In this document: one piece after another, positions 1-9,486 of the stretch
Numbering within the stretch: position 1 is the stretch's first letter
How the letters are laid out: every line of letters starts with the position of its first letter
Program-made: the position numbers and the translations under genes
Source: Microbulbifer sp. MKSA007
GTDB lineage: Bacteria > Pseudomonadota > Gammaproteobacteria > Pseudomonadales > Cellvibrionaceae
Assembly: GCA_032615215.1 (NCBI GenBank)
Contig: CP128433.1
Span: 3,059,501 to 3,123,500 of the forward strand
Length of the DNA stretch: 64,000 nucleotides
Reading direction: 5' to 3'
The notes under the pieces: model-generated
Database searches by the model: none
The model's input: only the letters and a program-made list of their open reading frames with translations
What the model was told of the DNA's origin: nothing

Positions 1-623
1 TGGGCTGGTTATCGTGAACTTCTTGTGCTGATTTGGCTTTAGAGGTTCACGACTTGGAAATCCCGCTCTGAGCGAAGAATTAGAAACTAGAGTACTAAAT
101 TAATTTTGGCACTATGCATTTGTGTGATCCGAGGAGTTACCTCGTACTGACAGCTCGGCACCCACCTTCCCCTATTCTACACCCTCAAGCTATTTTAGAT
201 GCCTGTTAGCCTGGCTCTCACTTCCATAAGTGCGAACCCTAAAAGATTAAGGCCTTTCCAATCGTTAGGATTTTCTGACGCAGAATGATCTTGGGCCAGA
301 CCAATGCCCCATATTCTATCTACTGGACTAGCCTCAACTAATACTCTGTTTTCAGTACTAAGCAAAAATTGCTTGAGATAACATTTTGAGAGAATTTGGC
401 TAGAGCAGCATTTACCACAAACTTAAAAGGAATGAGAAGCAGGGAATGGCAAGAGATGTAGGCGATGATTATCGTGCTGACTTCAACATAACCAGCCACA
501 GGTAAAAAATAATACAGGTTCAGTAAAAGCCATGTAAATGGCTAGGACGAGATTTATATCCTGGTTGGCTGGCACTACCGCACGATATAGTGCGATCACC
601 AGCTACCCTGGATAATCATTTGG
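1..623. other. Gene-free stretch at left edge
   Basis: All six frames are broken by frequent stops. A short frame open from the left edge on the plus strand ends at about base 42, so the tail of a gene outside the window cannot be excluded. No tRNA, repeat or recognisable gene remnant was found. Confidence 0.4.
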
Positions 624-860
624 TTAATATAGGATATTAAAGTCTCTCTTTGTGTGACTGTCGCCCATACGCAAGTAGTATAGAAACCACTCCTCTATAA
701 AGAGTTTAGCTTTAAAACTGATCACTTCCGCCCACTTAGCAAGGGCAAGTTCAACTGGAACTTGCCAAACATCACTCAACCCCCTAAAGGCTATGCCACC
801 ACCAACCGCTACCAGAGCAAATTGTAACCGGTCCTGTGGAGCCCCGTATTTTGTGGCCAA
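624..860 (-). CDS. Small hypothetical protein
   Basis: I do not recognise this 78-residue product. The start would be a TTG; the frame stays open about eight codons further upstream to a TAA but offers no ATG. Composition looks protein-like: a glycine-rich hydrophobic stretch (VAVGGGIAF) is followed by a basic/aromatic C-terminal half. It lies about 70 bases downstream of the small lipoprotein gene on the same strand, so the two could be co-transcribed. Its real N-terminus is uncertain and it may be a fragment of a larger decayed gene. Confidence 0.35.
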   Translation of the reverse strand: MATKYGAPQDRLQFALVAVGGGIAFRGLSDVWQVPVELALAKWAEVISFKAKLFIEEWFLYYLRMGDSHTKRDFNILY

Positions 861-927
861 AACAACTTCAATGATCTTGTTATGGACTTACCGGAGGCTC
901 CGAACTTTGAATGTTACTGGTATTAAG

Positions 928-1203
928 TTAAAAATTGATCTTCCCATCTTCACCCAAAATTAAATGCTCTAGGACTTGATCTTTTGACAATTTACTCTTT
1001 CTCTGTGTATCAATCTCTCGCTGCTCCAGCATTTTAGCTCGAGGTGTTTTCCCAAGATCTTCGGTAGCCCCATCGCTACCAGGAATGTTTATATATGGAT
1101 CGCCGGACCAAAGCTCAGCATCAAGCAAATCTTCCTGGCTCGCACACCCTATCCCACACACAGCCATAAAAACAGCTATTATAAAAATCAATTTTTTACT
1201 CAT
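928..1203 (-). CDS. Small putative lipoprotein, unknown function
   Basis: The 91-residue product starts MSKK and has a hydrophobic signal segment (about residues 4-19) ending in GIGC, an imperfect lipobox with a plausible lipidated cysteine. The rest is charged, with several D/E- and K/R-rich stretches, and would lie in the periplasm. I chose the ATG at 1203 because a strong GGAGG lies directly before it and the signal peptide begins there; the frame can be extended 36 residues upstream but that part does not look like protein. No family was recognised. The small gene at 624-860 follows on the same strand. Confidence 0.5.
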   Translation of the reverse strand: MSKKLIFIIAVFMAVCGIGCASQEDLLDAELWSGDPYINIPGSDGATEDLGKTPRAKMLEQREIDTQRKSKLSKDQVLEHLILGEDGKINF

Positions 1204-2223
1204 AACCTCCAGACCTCTACACAATGCATAATCGCAAATATCAGTAGATCGATCGCGGCATGGCCTGGTTATGTATTTGGTGAGATACAAAAAAACAAAA
1301 CCAACTTCCATATGCCAACTACCATTAGAACAGCATATTCTATCTTGATTAGAACATAATTCAGAGAGATTTTTCCAAGCCCCATAGCTTTATCATAAAT
1401 GAAACCCTAAAGCACCAAACTAGTAAGAGGCAAATATCTGGTACAATCGCTCCATCAGATGCGGTGGCAGCAGAAAGTAATCTAGTAAAAGTTGACTCCT
1501 AAATACCTTACCCCCCACCATGAAGGGGTCCTTGTGCGCACCAAACCTGATCAATAAGCAGGCAGGGTCAATTAAGATGACATATAGATAATCTGACTCT
1601 AAAGACTCTCTATTTCTGAGCCACTTAAATTTCTAAAAGTTGGAGAATTTATGTCAGAGCTATCGGCGTACGTTTAATTTTTTTCATGACGAACAGCCCA
1701 CTTTCTTGTTGCCAGCACTACTCGGTTTTTCCGTCGCCATTATTATCGTTATCTTTCAAGCGACTCCTATCAGGGCAGGGTAAGAAATAGCGTAAGGATA
1801 CTCTTGGGTGCAGATTTTGTGGAGAACTATCAAACTATTCACAGACTTACTGTATCGCGCCAATATAAAGGTCAGTGTATTTTTGGCTTGCCCTTACACG
1901 CTAATGGGCTATGATGTTTGAGGGATAGTGGAGTGTCACGTTTCTACTTTAATTTTAGATAGCCCTATATCCGCTACATTCAAATACGGTACGTAATCGA
2001 GACTGCTCACTAGAGATTGCCACTGCATATTTCACATTTAATTAATGTATAATCCGAAACACTATTTGCGCCTACGTCTGAAAAATTAAGGAGTCTTTGG
2101 ATTACTGCTCTATAAATATTTTAGGTTCAATATTAGCCATACAGTGTAAAGCCAAAATTAAGGTGCATAAAACTTCTTTACTGGGCACTCATAATTTGGG
2201 CGCAACCATGCAAGAGGGCATAT
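1204..2223. other. Gene-free AT-rich stretch
   Basis: No convincing gene is present. Around 1690-1780 one plus-strand frame encodes a short hydrophobic stretch (PALLGFSVAIIIVIF) without a usable start; this may be a remnant of a small membrane protein. The last 30 bases hold the ribosome-binding region of the DoxX gene (AGAGGG). Confidence 0.4.
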
Positions 2224-2721
2224 ATGTTTACTCAACCTTCTTCTTTAATTAAAAAAATACTTATAGGTAATCGCAGCTGGGAATGGGTGCCCATCTTAGT
2301 TGCACGCGTATCTCTGGGGCTATTTTTTTCAGTATCTGGGTATAACAAACTATTCGATCCTGAGAAACATGCAGACCTTATTAACTTGATGAGCGAAATA
2401 GGAATGCCCTTCCATAAATTTATGGCGCTGGTTTTAGCCTCTATAGAGTTCTTCGGAGGATTACTTTTAATTATGGGCCTACTATCAACACTTGCTGCCA
2501 TTATCCTATCCATTGTAATGATTGTTGCTATTGCCACAGTTGAAATCGAACACGCCATCCCTAAAGGCATTGGACCACTAGACTGGATGAGCTGGTTTCT
2601 TTATTTACCCCAAGTTTTGTATATTATTTTATTTATATGGTTAATAACTACTGGTCCCGGCCGATTTAGCTTAGATCATCTAATTGCCGATAAGTTGGGC
2701 CTCAACAGAACAGCTAAATAA
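2224..2721 (+). CDS. DoxX family membrane protein
   Basis: The 165-residue product is a four-helix integral membrane protein of the DoxX/YphA family. It shows the family's N-terminal ARVSLGLFFSVSGYNKL segment, with a small-residue first helix and conserved lysine, then a loop with a GMP element, two hydrophobic helices around residues 65-105, and a C-terminal helix ending before a polar tail. DoxX proteins sit in the inner membrane and are linked to redox or sulfur stress in some bacteria, but the role of this copy is unknown. The ATG has an AGAGGG site about seven bases upstream. It stands alone between AT-rich gaps, so context says nothing about its job. Confidence 0.85.
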   Translation: MFTQPSSLIKKILIGNRSWEWVPILVARVSLGLFFSVSGYNKLFDPEKHADLINLMSEIGMPFHKFMALVLASIEFFGGLLLIMGLLSTLAAIILSIVMIVAIATVEIEHAIPKGIGPLDWMSWFLYLPQVLYIILFIWLITTGPGRFSLDHLIADKLGLNRTAK

Positions 2722-3373
2722 AACAGACAGATTTGTAGGTCTGGAAGATGGGTATTGAATTGCTGTCAGTATTAGCGAAACCCTTACCTTTACTCTTAAT
2801 CAGAATTTGCAAATTCCCGAAAACATGCAATTTTAAACACTCGTAAAACGCACCTTAAAGACTAACAAGCAGAAGAAAAATCAGGGAAACTAGCGAACAC
2901 CTAACCAATCTTGTATTGCAAGCATTAATTCTTATATTTTAGAATCCAATATCCTTGGGCCACATATTGAGAGTCTCGATCTGAGTATACAATTAGCTTT
3001 GTCTCTAATTTGCAGCCATTCATGGAGTACAATACACTATCCATCTCTAGAAGGGGAAAATTCATAACCATCTATATTTCACTTAAAATATAGTACGCTG
3101 CTGTAGTAAGCTCCACTTCCAGCAGCACATATTAAGAGCCTGTCTCCAGCACTAGAGTTTCACAGTCATATTTTCCTCACTAAACTCCGGTATAACCTGA
3201 TCCCTAAATAAACATGAGTAAGAATTGCCCCAATACTCAGAGCAGCATTCGCAACAGTATTTTGATATAGGTGGACACTCTCCTTTCAAGCACTATCAGT
3301 TATTAGAATTGGTCTACACTAATCCAGATCAGACTGACCCACTTACCACTACTTAATTGTAGGGGGATACTTA
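2722..3373. other. Gene-free AT-rich stretch
   Basis: No open frame of protein-like composition was found. The last bases carry AGGGGG at good spacing before the GTG start of the transporter at 3374. Confidence 0.4.
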
Positions 3374-4480
3374 GTGCGGAACGACTTAAATTTAGTGGAA
3401 CATGTTGTAGTGCCCAGGGAAAATCAAATGGAAAATCAACCTTCCGTAAGAAGTACTCGATTTTGGTTATGGATTTCGATTCTTATTTTTGCTGCCTCCA
3501 ACGCAGTCGTTGCGAAAATTGGGGAACTGGGTGCCAGCCACCCCATTAATGGAAACAACCCTATCTCTTTTTGCAACCTCTTGTTCGCTGGAAATCTCTT
3601 GGCGGGTATCACCCTTTTAATTATCTATAGAAAAGATTGGCGCCTCAGCATCTTAAAGCAGTATCCTTTCAAAGACTGGTTTTACATGTTCGTGCTTATT
3701 TTGATGTCTGGAGTTCTTGCCCCCGCTTTCTTCTTTATTGCTCTGATGCTCACAGAAGTGACCAATGTCGTTTTAATTGCAACTCTAGATGCTCCCTTGG
3801 GACTTTTGTTCGCTTATCTGATGTTCCGGGAGAGGCCTACCGCATTCTCAATAGTGGGAGCCCTTGTGGTAACGGTTGGCGTTATTGCAATTTTTGTCCT
3901 ACACCAACCCCCGATGGAAGATCCAATGAGTATGAAAATGCTCAATCTTGGAAATCCAGCCATGAACCAATTTCTTCAAGACCTCCCCAAAGCTGGAGAA
4001 ATTTTAACCGCTTTAGCCACACTCTTAGGGGTCATTGCGGTTCAGGCAAGCCGGAAACTGCTTGATCGGGTCCCTATTGGCGTCTTTTCAACTTTCCGTA
4101 TGCTTGCGGGAGCGATACTCTTTTCGGTCATTGTCCTCTCTGTATTTGGCCCCCACCACTTTGACGACCTATTCTCTCCCTTCCTCTGGGTGTGGATGCT
4201 TGTATACGGGGCAATCATTATTGTCCTTGGGCAGATCACCTGGTTTAAAGGACTCCAAGGAGGGGCGAGCTCTGCTGATATCTCTATCGCCACAGCCATT
4301 ACTCCCGTAGCCGGTACTTTCTTCGCCTTTCTTATCCTGCAAGAGGTTCCCAACTTCGCTCAAATTATTGGGGGTATCATTATTATGTCCGGAATAGGTA
4401 TCTCATTACTCGGCCAATATCGCGAGCAAAAAGCCATCGAAATGAAGTATGAAAAACCATGCTCTTTTAAAGGGGTATAG
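3374..4480 (+). CDS. EamA/DMT family transporter
   Basis: The 368-residue product is a drug/metabolite superfamily permease with about ten transmembrane helices in two EamA repeats. The first repeat covers residues 30-175 and ends in an AFSIVGALVVTVGVIAIFVL helix. The second covers roughly 215-350 and ends with the typical FAQIIGGIIIMSGI element. The substrate cannot be read from sequence; relatives export amino acids or metabolites. Two starts are possible: GTG at 3374 with AGGGGG upstream, or ATG at 3428 with AGGGA upstream. The second would remove 18 polar residues and is nearly as likely. It has no close neighbours in the same direction. Confidence 0.85.
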   Translation: MRNDLNLVEHVVVPRENQMENQPSVRSTRFWLWISILIFAASNAVVAKIGELGASHPINGNNPISFCNLLFAGNLLAGITLLIIYRKDWRLSILKQYPFKDWFYMFVLILMSGVLAPAFFFIALMLTEVTNVVLIATLDAPLGLLFAYLMFRERPTAFSIVGALVVTVGVIAIFVLHQPPMEDPMSMKMLNLGNPAMNQFLQDLPKAGEILTALATLLGVIAVQASRKLLDRVPIGVFSTFRMLAGAILFSVIVLSVFGPHHFDDLFSPFLWVWMLVYGAIIIVLGQITWFKGLQGGASSADISIATAITPVAGTFFAFLILQEVPNFAQIIGGIIIMSGIGISLLGQYREQKAIEMKYEKPCSFKGV

Positions 4481-5530
4481 AGCTTTCCAGGCAAAATAGC
4501 AATAAAGTCGATAAATCATCTTTTTTTACAATATGGAGTCATAGGTGGCGATGTACTCTTTGCAAGGCTACGTAGTGAATTCTGCGCAAAATCAAAGCTC
4601 AAAGTTACTACTATCGCATATGGTGAGAGAAATCTGTGTACGCATGTGGGTATAGCCAATAAAGATTAGTGAGAAATTACTCTTGTAAGGGGGTAGATTT
4701 ATCTTATTCTATGTATCTATACCTGCCAATCCAAATTATATTGCAAGAAATCTTAAGCTAAGGCTTAAAAAGATAAATACCTAAATGTATTAACTAAAAT
4801 CTGATAATCTACTTCCCAGATTGTCAATATAGGAGACACACGCCTACCCGCCAAAAATTACAACGGACACAAGTAATTTAGCACCTTCCATGGACGAAAA
4901 TTTATACGGAATACTGCATCATCAATACATATTTTGAATATCTTGCCAATATTCACACCTTTTGGAGAAAAGATCTCTCCAAGCCATTCGTATTTTTGTT
5001 CAACCCACGCTCCTAAAGAGGATTAGGCTTCACAAATATGCTTGGGAACAGTATTGCTTAGATGATAATTGATTTTCACCTTCATAGATAAATCGAACTT
5101 GATGTACTTATATGCTCCTTGTCACCTCTGTAACACAATATCTCGAGCCGAATAGTTCTATCCATTAAGAACTTCGATCCGGTATCGTTCTTTCAAAGTT
5201 AGTTAGTTGGTAAGGGCTCCTATAAGGTTTCTGGATTGTTAGTGCGGATTCTAACCAGCCAGCAGATCTCCTTCGCTATCTCCATCTATGTCGGCTATTG
5301 CATGAACCTAGGAATAAAACAGGCAGTTTATAGCGTTGTTCTCACTCCATCATCTTTTTCATACACCAGTTAGCTTTGTAAGTGACAGCCATATACTGTG
5401 CAAGCTGAAAAACTCCGATGAACCTGGGGGCAAGGAGGATCTGCGTGGAGTCAAGAATCGGACGGCAAGTAATCGATGTCTGGCATCAACACTGGCAACA
5501 TCGTTTTAGTTTCCAATAGGTAAGTTCGTA

Positions 5531-5797
5531 ATGTTTGTCATGTCGATAGTGAGGCCAACAAAAGTCATTGAATTAGTGAAATCGGAAAAGTGCATCGAAG
5601 CACAGTTCCCCGCTGCCGTATATTTTAAGAGGTTAAGCCAAATTAAAGCCTTTCTGAAACAGCACCTTCTTGCAAGCTTTAATGTATTCCATAGTGGATC
5701 AACGAGAAAGTTGTATTTATATACACGTAAGTATAACTTAGCAAGAGAGGTAGTTAGGTCTCATTTTACAGGCTTCTTGGTTTACCCCTCAAAATAA
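5531..5797 (+). CDS. Doubtful small hypothetical ORF
   Basis: This 88-codon frame is rich in lysine, arginine and aromatics, with no signal peptide, membrane helix or known motif. No good ribosome-binding site precedes the ATG. It lies in a gene-poor AT-rich region and may be chance. Confidence 0.18.
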   Translation: MFVMSIVRPTKVIELVKSEKCIEAQFPAAVYFKRLSQIKAFLKQHLLASFNVFHSGSTRKLYLYTRKYNLAREVVRSHFTGFLVYPSK

Positions 5798-5846
5798 TGC
5801 ACACCTACTTACAACTTAACAACCAATATAGTGCACACCTATTTGC
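5798..5846. repeat. Two direct repeats TGCACACCTAYTTRC
   Basis: The 15-base words at 5798-5812 and 5832-5846 differ at two positions and start 34 bases apart, about three helical turns. They lie 150-200 bases before the IclR regulator gene and could be regulator binding sites or simple duplication. Confidence 0.35.
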
Positions 5847-5962
5847 CACAGTCAAATTCGCAGTTTAGATGAGCCTATGTACACACTACCGAAATTGCTC
5901 TTCAGAATAGGAAAGAAGTCACTCAAAAACATCAAAAAATCCTCTTTAGGCTTACCCGTAAA

Positions 5963-5979
5963 ACTGTATAATTTACAGT
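5963..5979. promoter_or_regulatory. Palindrome ACTGTA-N5-TACAGT upstream of iclR-type gene
   Basis: A perfect 6-base inverted repeat with a 5-base AT-rich spacer lies 21 bases before the regulator start codon. IclR-family proteins bind short palindromes and commonly control their own promoter, so this is a candidate autoregulatory operator. The same word was not noticed at the divergent promoter of the pathway genes, which weakens the link. Confidence 0.35.
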
Positions 5980-6000
5980 AAGAAAGCAGGACAAAAACTT

Positions 6001-6801
6001 ATGGTTTCGTTAAGTGACCTTCACAGAAAAAAAGATACTGAACCAGATAGAAAATTTATTGAGGCTTTAGCTCGTGGGTTGGATGTACTCCGAGCCTTTC
6101 AACCTGGTGATGGCTTCCTGGGTAATATGGAGATCGCCCAGCGCACTGGCCTGCCCCGCTCCAGTGTTTCCAGGCTGACTTATACCCTGACCAAATTAGG
6201 CTATCTTACCTACTCTGATCGAATGGAGAAATATCAGCTGGGTAGTGGCGTCCTGGCTCTTGGTTATGCTTTTGTCTCAAATCTCACAGTCAGGCAGGTA
6301 GCCAAGCCTTTAATGCAGGATCTAGCTAATTCTACCGGTACCGCTGTTGGTCTCTCTGATCGGGACCGGCTGGATATGATTTTTGTCGAGTTCTGTGCTC
6401 CTGCAAATGTCACAACTTTTCGCCATGAAATCGGTAATCGCGTACCCATAGCTTCCAGCGGCTCCGGGCGAGCTTTTTTGGCAGCACTCCCTCAAGAAGA
6501 ACGGGAATATTTTTATGGCTACCTGGAGAAAAAAGCTGGTGATCAATGGCCAACGATCAAAGCCGGTATTGAAGAAGCGGTCACCAGCTACCAGCAGCGC
6601 GGCTTCTGCTGCTCTTTTGGCGAGTGGAATCGCGATGTCAACGGTATCGCGGTACCTCTCTCTTTAAGCCAAGGTCATATTTACACTTTTAATGCTGGCG
6701 GACCTGCTTTTAGACTTAACCCGGAATACTTAGAAAATGAAGTAGCTCCTCTGTTGAAAAACCTGGTAGGCAATATCGAAGCTATGTTAATCCGATATTA
6801 G
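6001..6801 (+). CDS. IclR family transcriptional regulator
   Basis: The 266-residue product has an N-terminal winged helix-turn-helix (residues 20-85; MEIAQRTGLPRSSVSRLTYT is the recognition region) and a C-terminal IclR effector domain (about 95-262). The overall form resembles PcaR/PobR-type regulators of aromatic or dicarboxylate catabolism. The domain ends of the effector part, FNAGGPAFRL and a late NIEAML helix, are typical of the family. It is convergent with the aldehyde dehydrogenase and lies beside a complete CoA-dependent beta-oxidation cluster, so it most likely controls that cluster. The ATG has AGGAC upstream. Its inducer is unknown. Confidence 0.9.
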   Translation: MVSLSDLHRKKDTEPDRKFIEALARGLDVLRAFQPGDGFLGNMEIAQRTGLPRSSVSRLTYTLTKLGYLTYSDRMEKYQLGSGVLALGYAFVSNLTVRQVAKPLMQDLANSTGTAVGLSDRDRLDMIFVEFCAPANVTTFRHEIGNRVPIASSGSGRAFLAALPQEEREYFYGYLEKKAGDQWPTIKAGIEEAVTSYQQRGFCCSFGEWNRDVNGIAVPLSLSQGHIYTFNAGGPAFRLNPEYLENEVAPLLKNLVGNIEAMLIRY

Positions 6802-6836
6802 TCGACTCAAACTCCAGATCTTCTCAATCAGTACAG

Positions 6837-8267
6837 CTACAGTTTGAAACGCAGTAGAAAGTTGAAAATTTTATCAAATCTTTGGCCATAAGGTGGTCGT
6901 AAAGGCACCGCCGCTGACTTTTTGGCTTGTGTAAAGATCGGTCGTAATTTTGAGAATTCCAAAAAACCCTCATAAGCGTGATATTGCCCCATGCCACTCG
7001 CCCCAATACCACCAAAGGGCAAGTCTGCCTGGGAGACATGCATCGCGCAGTCATTGATACAAACACCTCCAGACATTGTGCTTTTGATAATCTTTTCCTG
7101 AACATCTCCGCTAGAACTGAAAATATATAATGCTAAAGGCCTATCTTTACTATTTATGTAATCTATCGTATCAGACAGATTCCTATACGTAAGAATAGGT
7201 AAAATAGGGCCAAATATCTCCTCGCGTAGCAGACTCATGTCTTCTGTCGGGTTTAACACTAAGGTGGGAGCAATTTTTTGCAAACCTTTATTGTTTTCAA
7301 CATCTAATAACGGCAGAACTGTAGCCCCTTTCTCCAGAGCATCCGTTAGACAAGTATTCAGCCTATTAAACGCCTTTTCATCAACAATCGAAGTATAATC
7401 TTCTGAATTTAAAGATGGATACCATTTGGGTACAAGTCTCTTAGCCGATTCCAAGAATCCTGAAAGTTTTTCTTCAGGAATCAATAAATAATCTGGAGCT
7501 ACACAAGTTTGGCCCGCATTGAAGAATTTTGAGCTCAAAATACGTTCCGCAGCAATATTTTCATCAAAGTCGCCACATATTATGGCTGGAGACTTACCTC
7601 CCAGTTCTAGTGTCACAGGAGTTAGGTGATCCGCAGCTCTCCGCATTACCACTTTTCCTACTTTGCCAGATCCAGTAAAGATCATGTGATCATATGCCTG
7701 GGCTGTAAACTCCGTAGCGCTCACTCCAGGAAGAATAGCTACCAGATCCTCTGAAAAGAATCTATTAAATAACTGATGTAATAATGCAGAAAGGGCACGC
7801 GAGTTAGCAGCCATCTTGATCATACAGCGATTCCCTGCGGATATCGCACTCACCAAGGGCCCAACAGATAGAAGTAGTGGGTAATTCCAGGGGGTAACAA
7901 TAGCAACCACCCCTTTTGGTTGAGGTAATACGCGATTTTTTACTCCTCGAAGTAGCAAAGGCACATGACGTTTCTGAATTTTCATCCACTTTTTTAAGCG
8001 CTTACGAGTGTAACGAATCTCCTCGATACACCCATAGATCTCTGCAATTTTAGTTTCCTGGATGGCACGATTACCAAAATCCTCGCTTATTGCCTTTGCT
8101 ATGGATTTCTGGTTTTCCAGGATCAATTGCTCTAATTTTTTTAAACTTTCCAGACGCTCCTGAAGACTCGGGTAGGGGCTCCTATTAAATGCATCCTTTT
8201 GAAGTTTAAAAACACTCTCTACTTTACCTATGCTCACAGATCTGGTGTGCTCGACAACTTTTTCCAT
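6837..8267 (-). CDS. Aldehyde dehydrogenase, coniferyl-aldehyde dehydrogenase type
   Basis: The 476-residue NAD(P)-dependent aldehyde dehydrogenase oxidises an aldehyde to its acid. It has the TPWNYPL cofactor-binding start, LELGGKSP with the catalytic glutamate, and NAGQTCVAPDY with the catalytic cysteine. Overall form is class 3/CalB-like, with a hydrophobic basic C-terminal tail (FDKIFNFLLRFKL) as in fatty or coniferyl aldehyde dehydrogenases. I use the ATG at 8267, preceded by GAGGG; the longer TTG start at 8291 adds residues without family support. It follows two acyl-CoA dehydrogenase genes on the same strand with a 64-base gap. It probably makes the acid that the ligase across the divergent promoter activates. 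The exact substrate is not known. Confidence 0.88.
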   Translation of the reverse strand: MEKVVEHTRSVSIGKVESVFKLQKDAFNRSPYPSLQERLESLKKLEQLILENQKSIAKAISEDFGNRAIQETKIAEIYGCIEEIRYTRKRLKKWMKIQKRHVPLLLRGVKNRVLPQPKGVVAIVTPWNYPLLLSVGPLVSAISAGNRCMIKMAANSRALSALLHQLFNRFFSEDLVAILPGVSATEFTAQAYDHMIFTGSGKVGKVVMRRAADHLTPVTLELGGKSPAIICGDFDENIAAERILSSKFFNAGQTCVAPDYLLIPEEKLSGFLESAKRLVPKWYPSLNSEDYTSIVDEKAFNRLNTCLTDALEKGATVLPLLDVENNKGLQKIAPTLVLNPTEDMSLLREEIFGPILPILTYRNLSDTIDYINSKDRPLALYIFSSSGDVQEKIIKSTMSGGVCINDCAMHVSQADLPFGGIGASGMGQYHAYEGFLEFSKLRPIFTQAKKSAAVPLRPPYGQRFDKIFNFLLRFKL

Positions 8268-8331
8268 GTGTGTGCCCTCGCAAAGTGGCAAGTAGAGAGT
8301 GAATTTGGCCGTATAGTCAGTGCTTTATGAT

Positions 8332-9459
8332 TTACAGCTTGGCAAATCGTAAAGTGTGGTAATCAGTACTGCCAAATAGGTACTGAGTTGTTGTTAGACG
8401 CTTAAAGTAGTGACTTACATCCAACTCCTCAGTAACACCTATACCGCCATGTAACTGTATCGCCTCTTGACCGATAAACCGCGCAGCTTTACCAATACGG
8501 CTTTTTGCAGCGGATATCGCCTTAGGCGCAACTCCGTTATTGCTATCAAGCTGTAGCGCAGCCATCAACAATATTGAGCGCGCTTGCTCATACTCAGTAA
8601 ACATATCCACCATGCGGTGCTGTAGTGCCTGGAACTTGCCAATAGGAACACCAAACTGCTCCCGCGTCTTAGTGTACTCAACTGTCTTCTTATAGATCCT
8701 TTCCATAGCTCCAACAGCTTCTGCACACAATGCCAACGTCGCTCTATCAACAGCCTTTTCTATAGCTCCTAAAGCCGCCCCCTCTTCCCCTATCAGATTA
8801 GCTATGGGTACTTTCACGTTATTGAATTTAATTTCGGCGGCACGGTGTGCATCCACAGTGGCATATCCATGCCGCTGAAGCCCTTCTGTATTAGGATCGA
8901 CAAGTAGTAAGGTGATCCCCTCACGATCTCGCTGTGCTCCGCTCGTCCGCACAGCAACTAAGAATTTATCTGCTACGTCACCATTTAGAACGACAGCTTT
9001 ATGTCCATTCAGGAGGTAATTGTCTCCATCCTTTACCGCAGTCATGGCTATATCAGTAAGGTTATAGCGACTCTGTGACTCAGTAAAAGCAAATGCCAAT
9101 TGCAATTGGCCTTCCATTAACATTCCCAGGAGTTCTCGCTTTTGCACCTCACTAGCGCAGTCAGCGATAAGACCACCACTGAGAACAACACTGGCTAGGA
9201 AAGGCTCAACCACTAAACCTCGACCGAACTCCTCCATAACCACTATAAAGTCTACGGCGGAGCCTCCTAGGCCTCCATCATCCTTTCCAAACGGCACCAT
9301 TAACCAGCCGAGTTCCGCAAATAGCTTCCAATTTTCCTTACTGAAGCCAATATCGTTACTCACTATTTTACAACGACGGTCAAAGTCATAATCCTGCTGG
9401 ATAAACTTGCTCACACTGCTTTGCAGCATCCGCTGCTCTTCGCTGTAGGAAAAATCCAT
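8332..9459 (-). CDS. Acyl-CoA dehydrogenase, PimD-like small subunit
   Basis: The 375-residue FAD-dependent acyl-CoA dehydrogenase introduces the alpha-beta double bond in an acyl-CoA. It starts MDFSYSEEQ, has the AFAFTESQSRYN flavin/substrate loop, and the C-terminal TREQFGVPIGKFQALQHRMV and LHGGIGVTEELDVSHYFKR elements of the family. The pairing with a second, larger dehydrogenase gene (28 bases apart) is the arrangement of pimC-pimD in Rhodopseudomonas, where the two form one enzyme for dicarboxyl-CoA. In the small-subunit type the catalytic glutamate region is altered, so it may act only together with its neighbour. Assignment to the pimelate type is by size, pairing and neighbours. Confidence 0.85.
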   Translation of the reverse strand: MDFSYSEEQRMLQSSVSKFIQQDYDFDRRCKIVSNDIGFSKENWKLFAELGWLMVPFGKDDGGLGGSAVDFIVVMEEFGRGLVVEPFLASVVLSGGLIADCASEVQKRELLGMLMEGQLQLAFAFTESQSRYNLTDIAMTAVKDGDNYLLNGHKAVVLNGDVADKFLVAVRTSGAQRDREGITLLLVDPNTEGLQRHGYATVDAHRAAEIKFNNVKVPIANLIGEEGAALGAIEKAVDRATLALCAEAVGAMERIYKKTVEYTKTREQFGVPIGKFQALQHRMVDMFTEYEQARSILLMAALQLDSNNGVAPKAISAAKSRIGKAARFIGQEAIQLHGGIGVTEELDVSHYFKRLTTTQYLFGSTDYHTLRFAKL

Positions 9460-9486
9460 CGCTCAAGTCCTCTTTAGATGCTGCAC

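Larger units (their letters stand above)
4481..6000. other. Long AT-rich intergenic region
   Basis: About 1.5 kb holds no recognised gene. One 88-codon frame (5531-5797) is listed separately at low confidence. The last 200 bases carry two copies of a short direct repeat and a palindrome just before the IclR gene, listed separately. The rest shows no homology I can name. Confidence 0.4.

Noticed and set aside
1690..1790. Hydrophobic stretch that could be a small membrane protein
   Set aside because: There is no usable start in frame, and the ATG upstream (MSELSAYV) reads into a stop; too little remains to call a gene.
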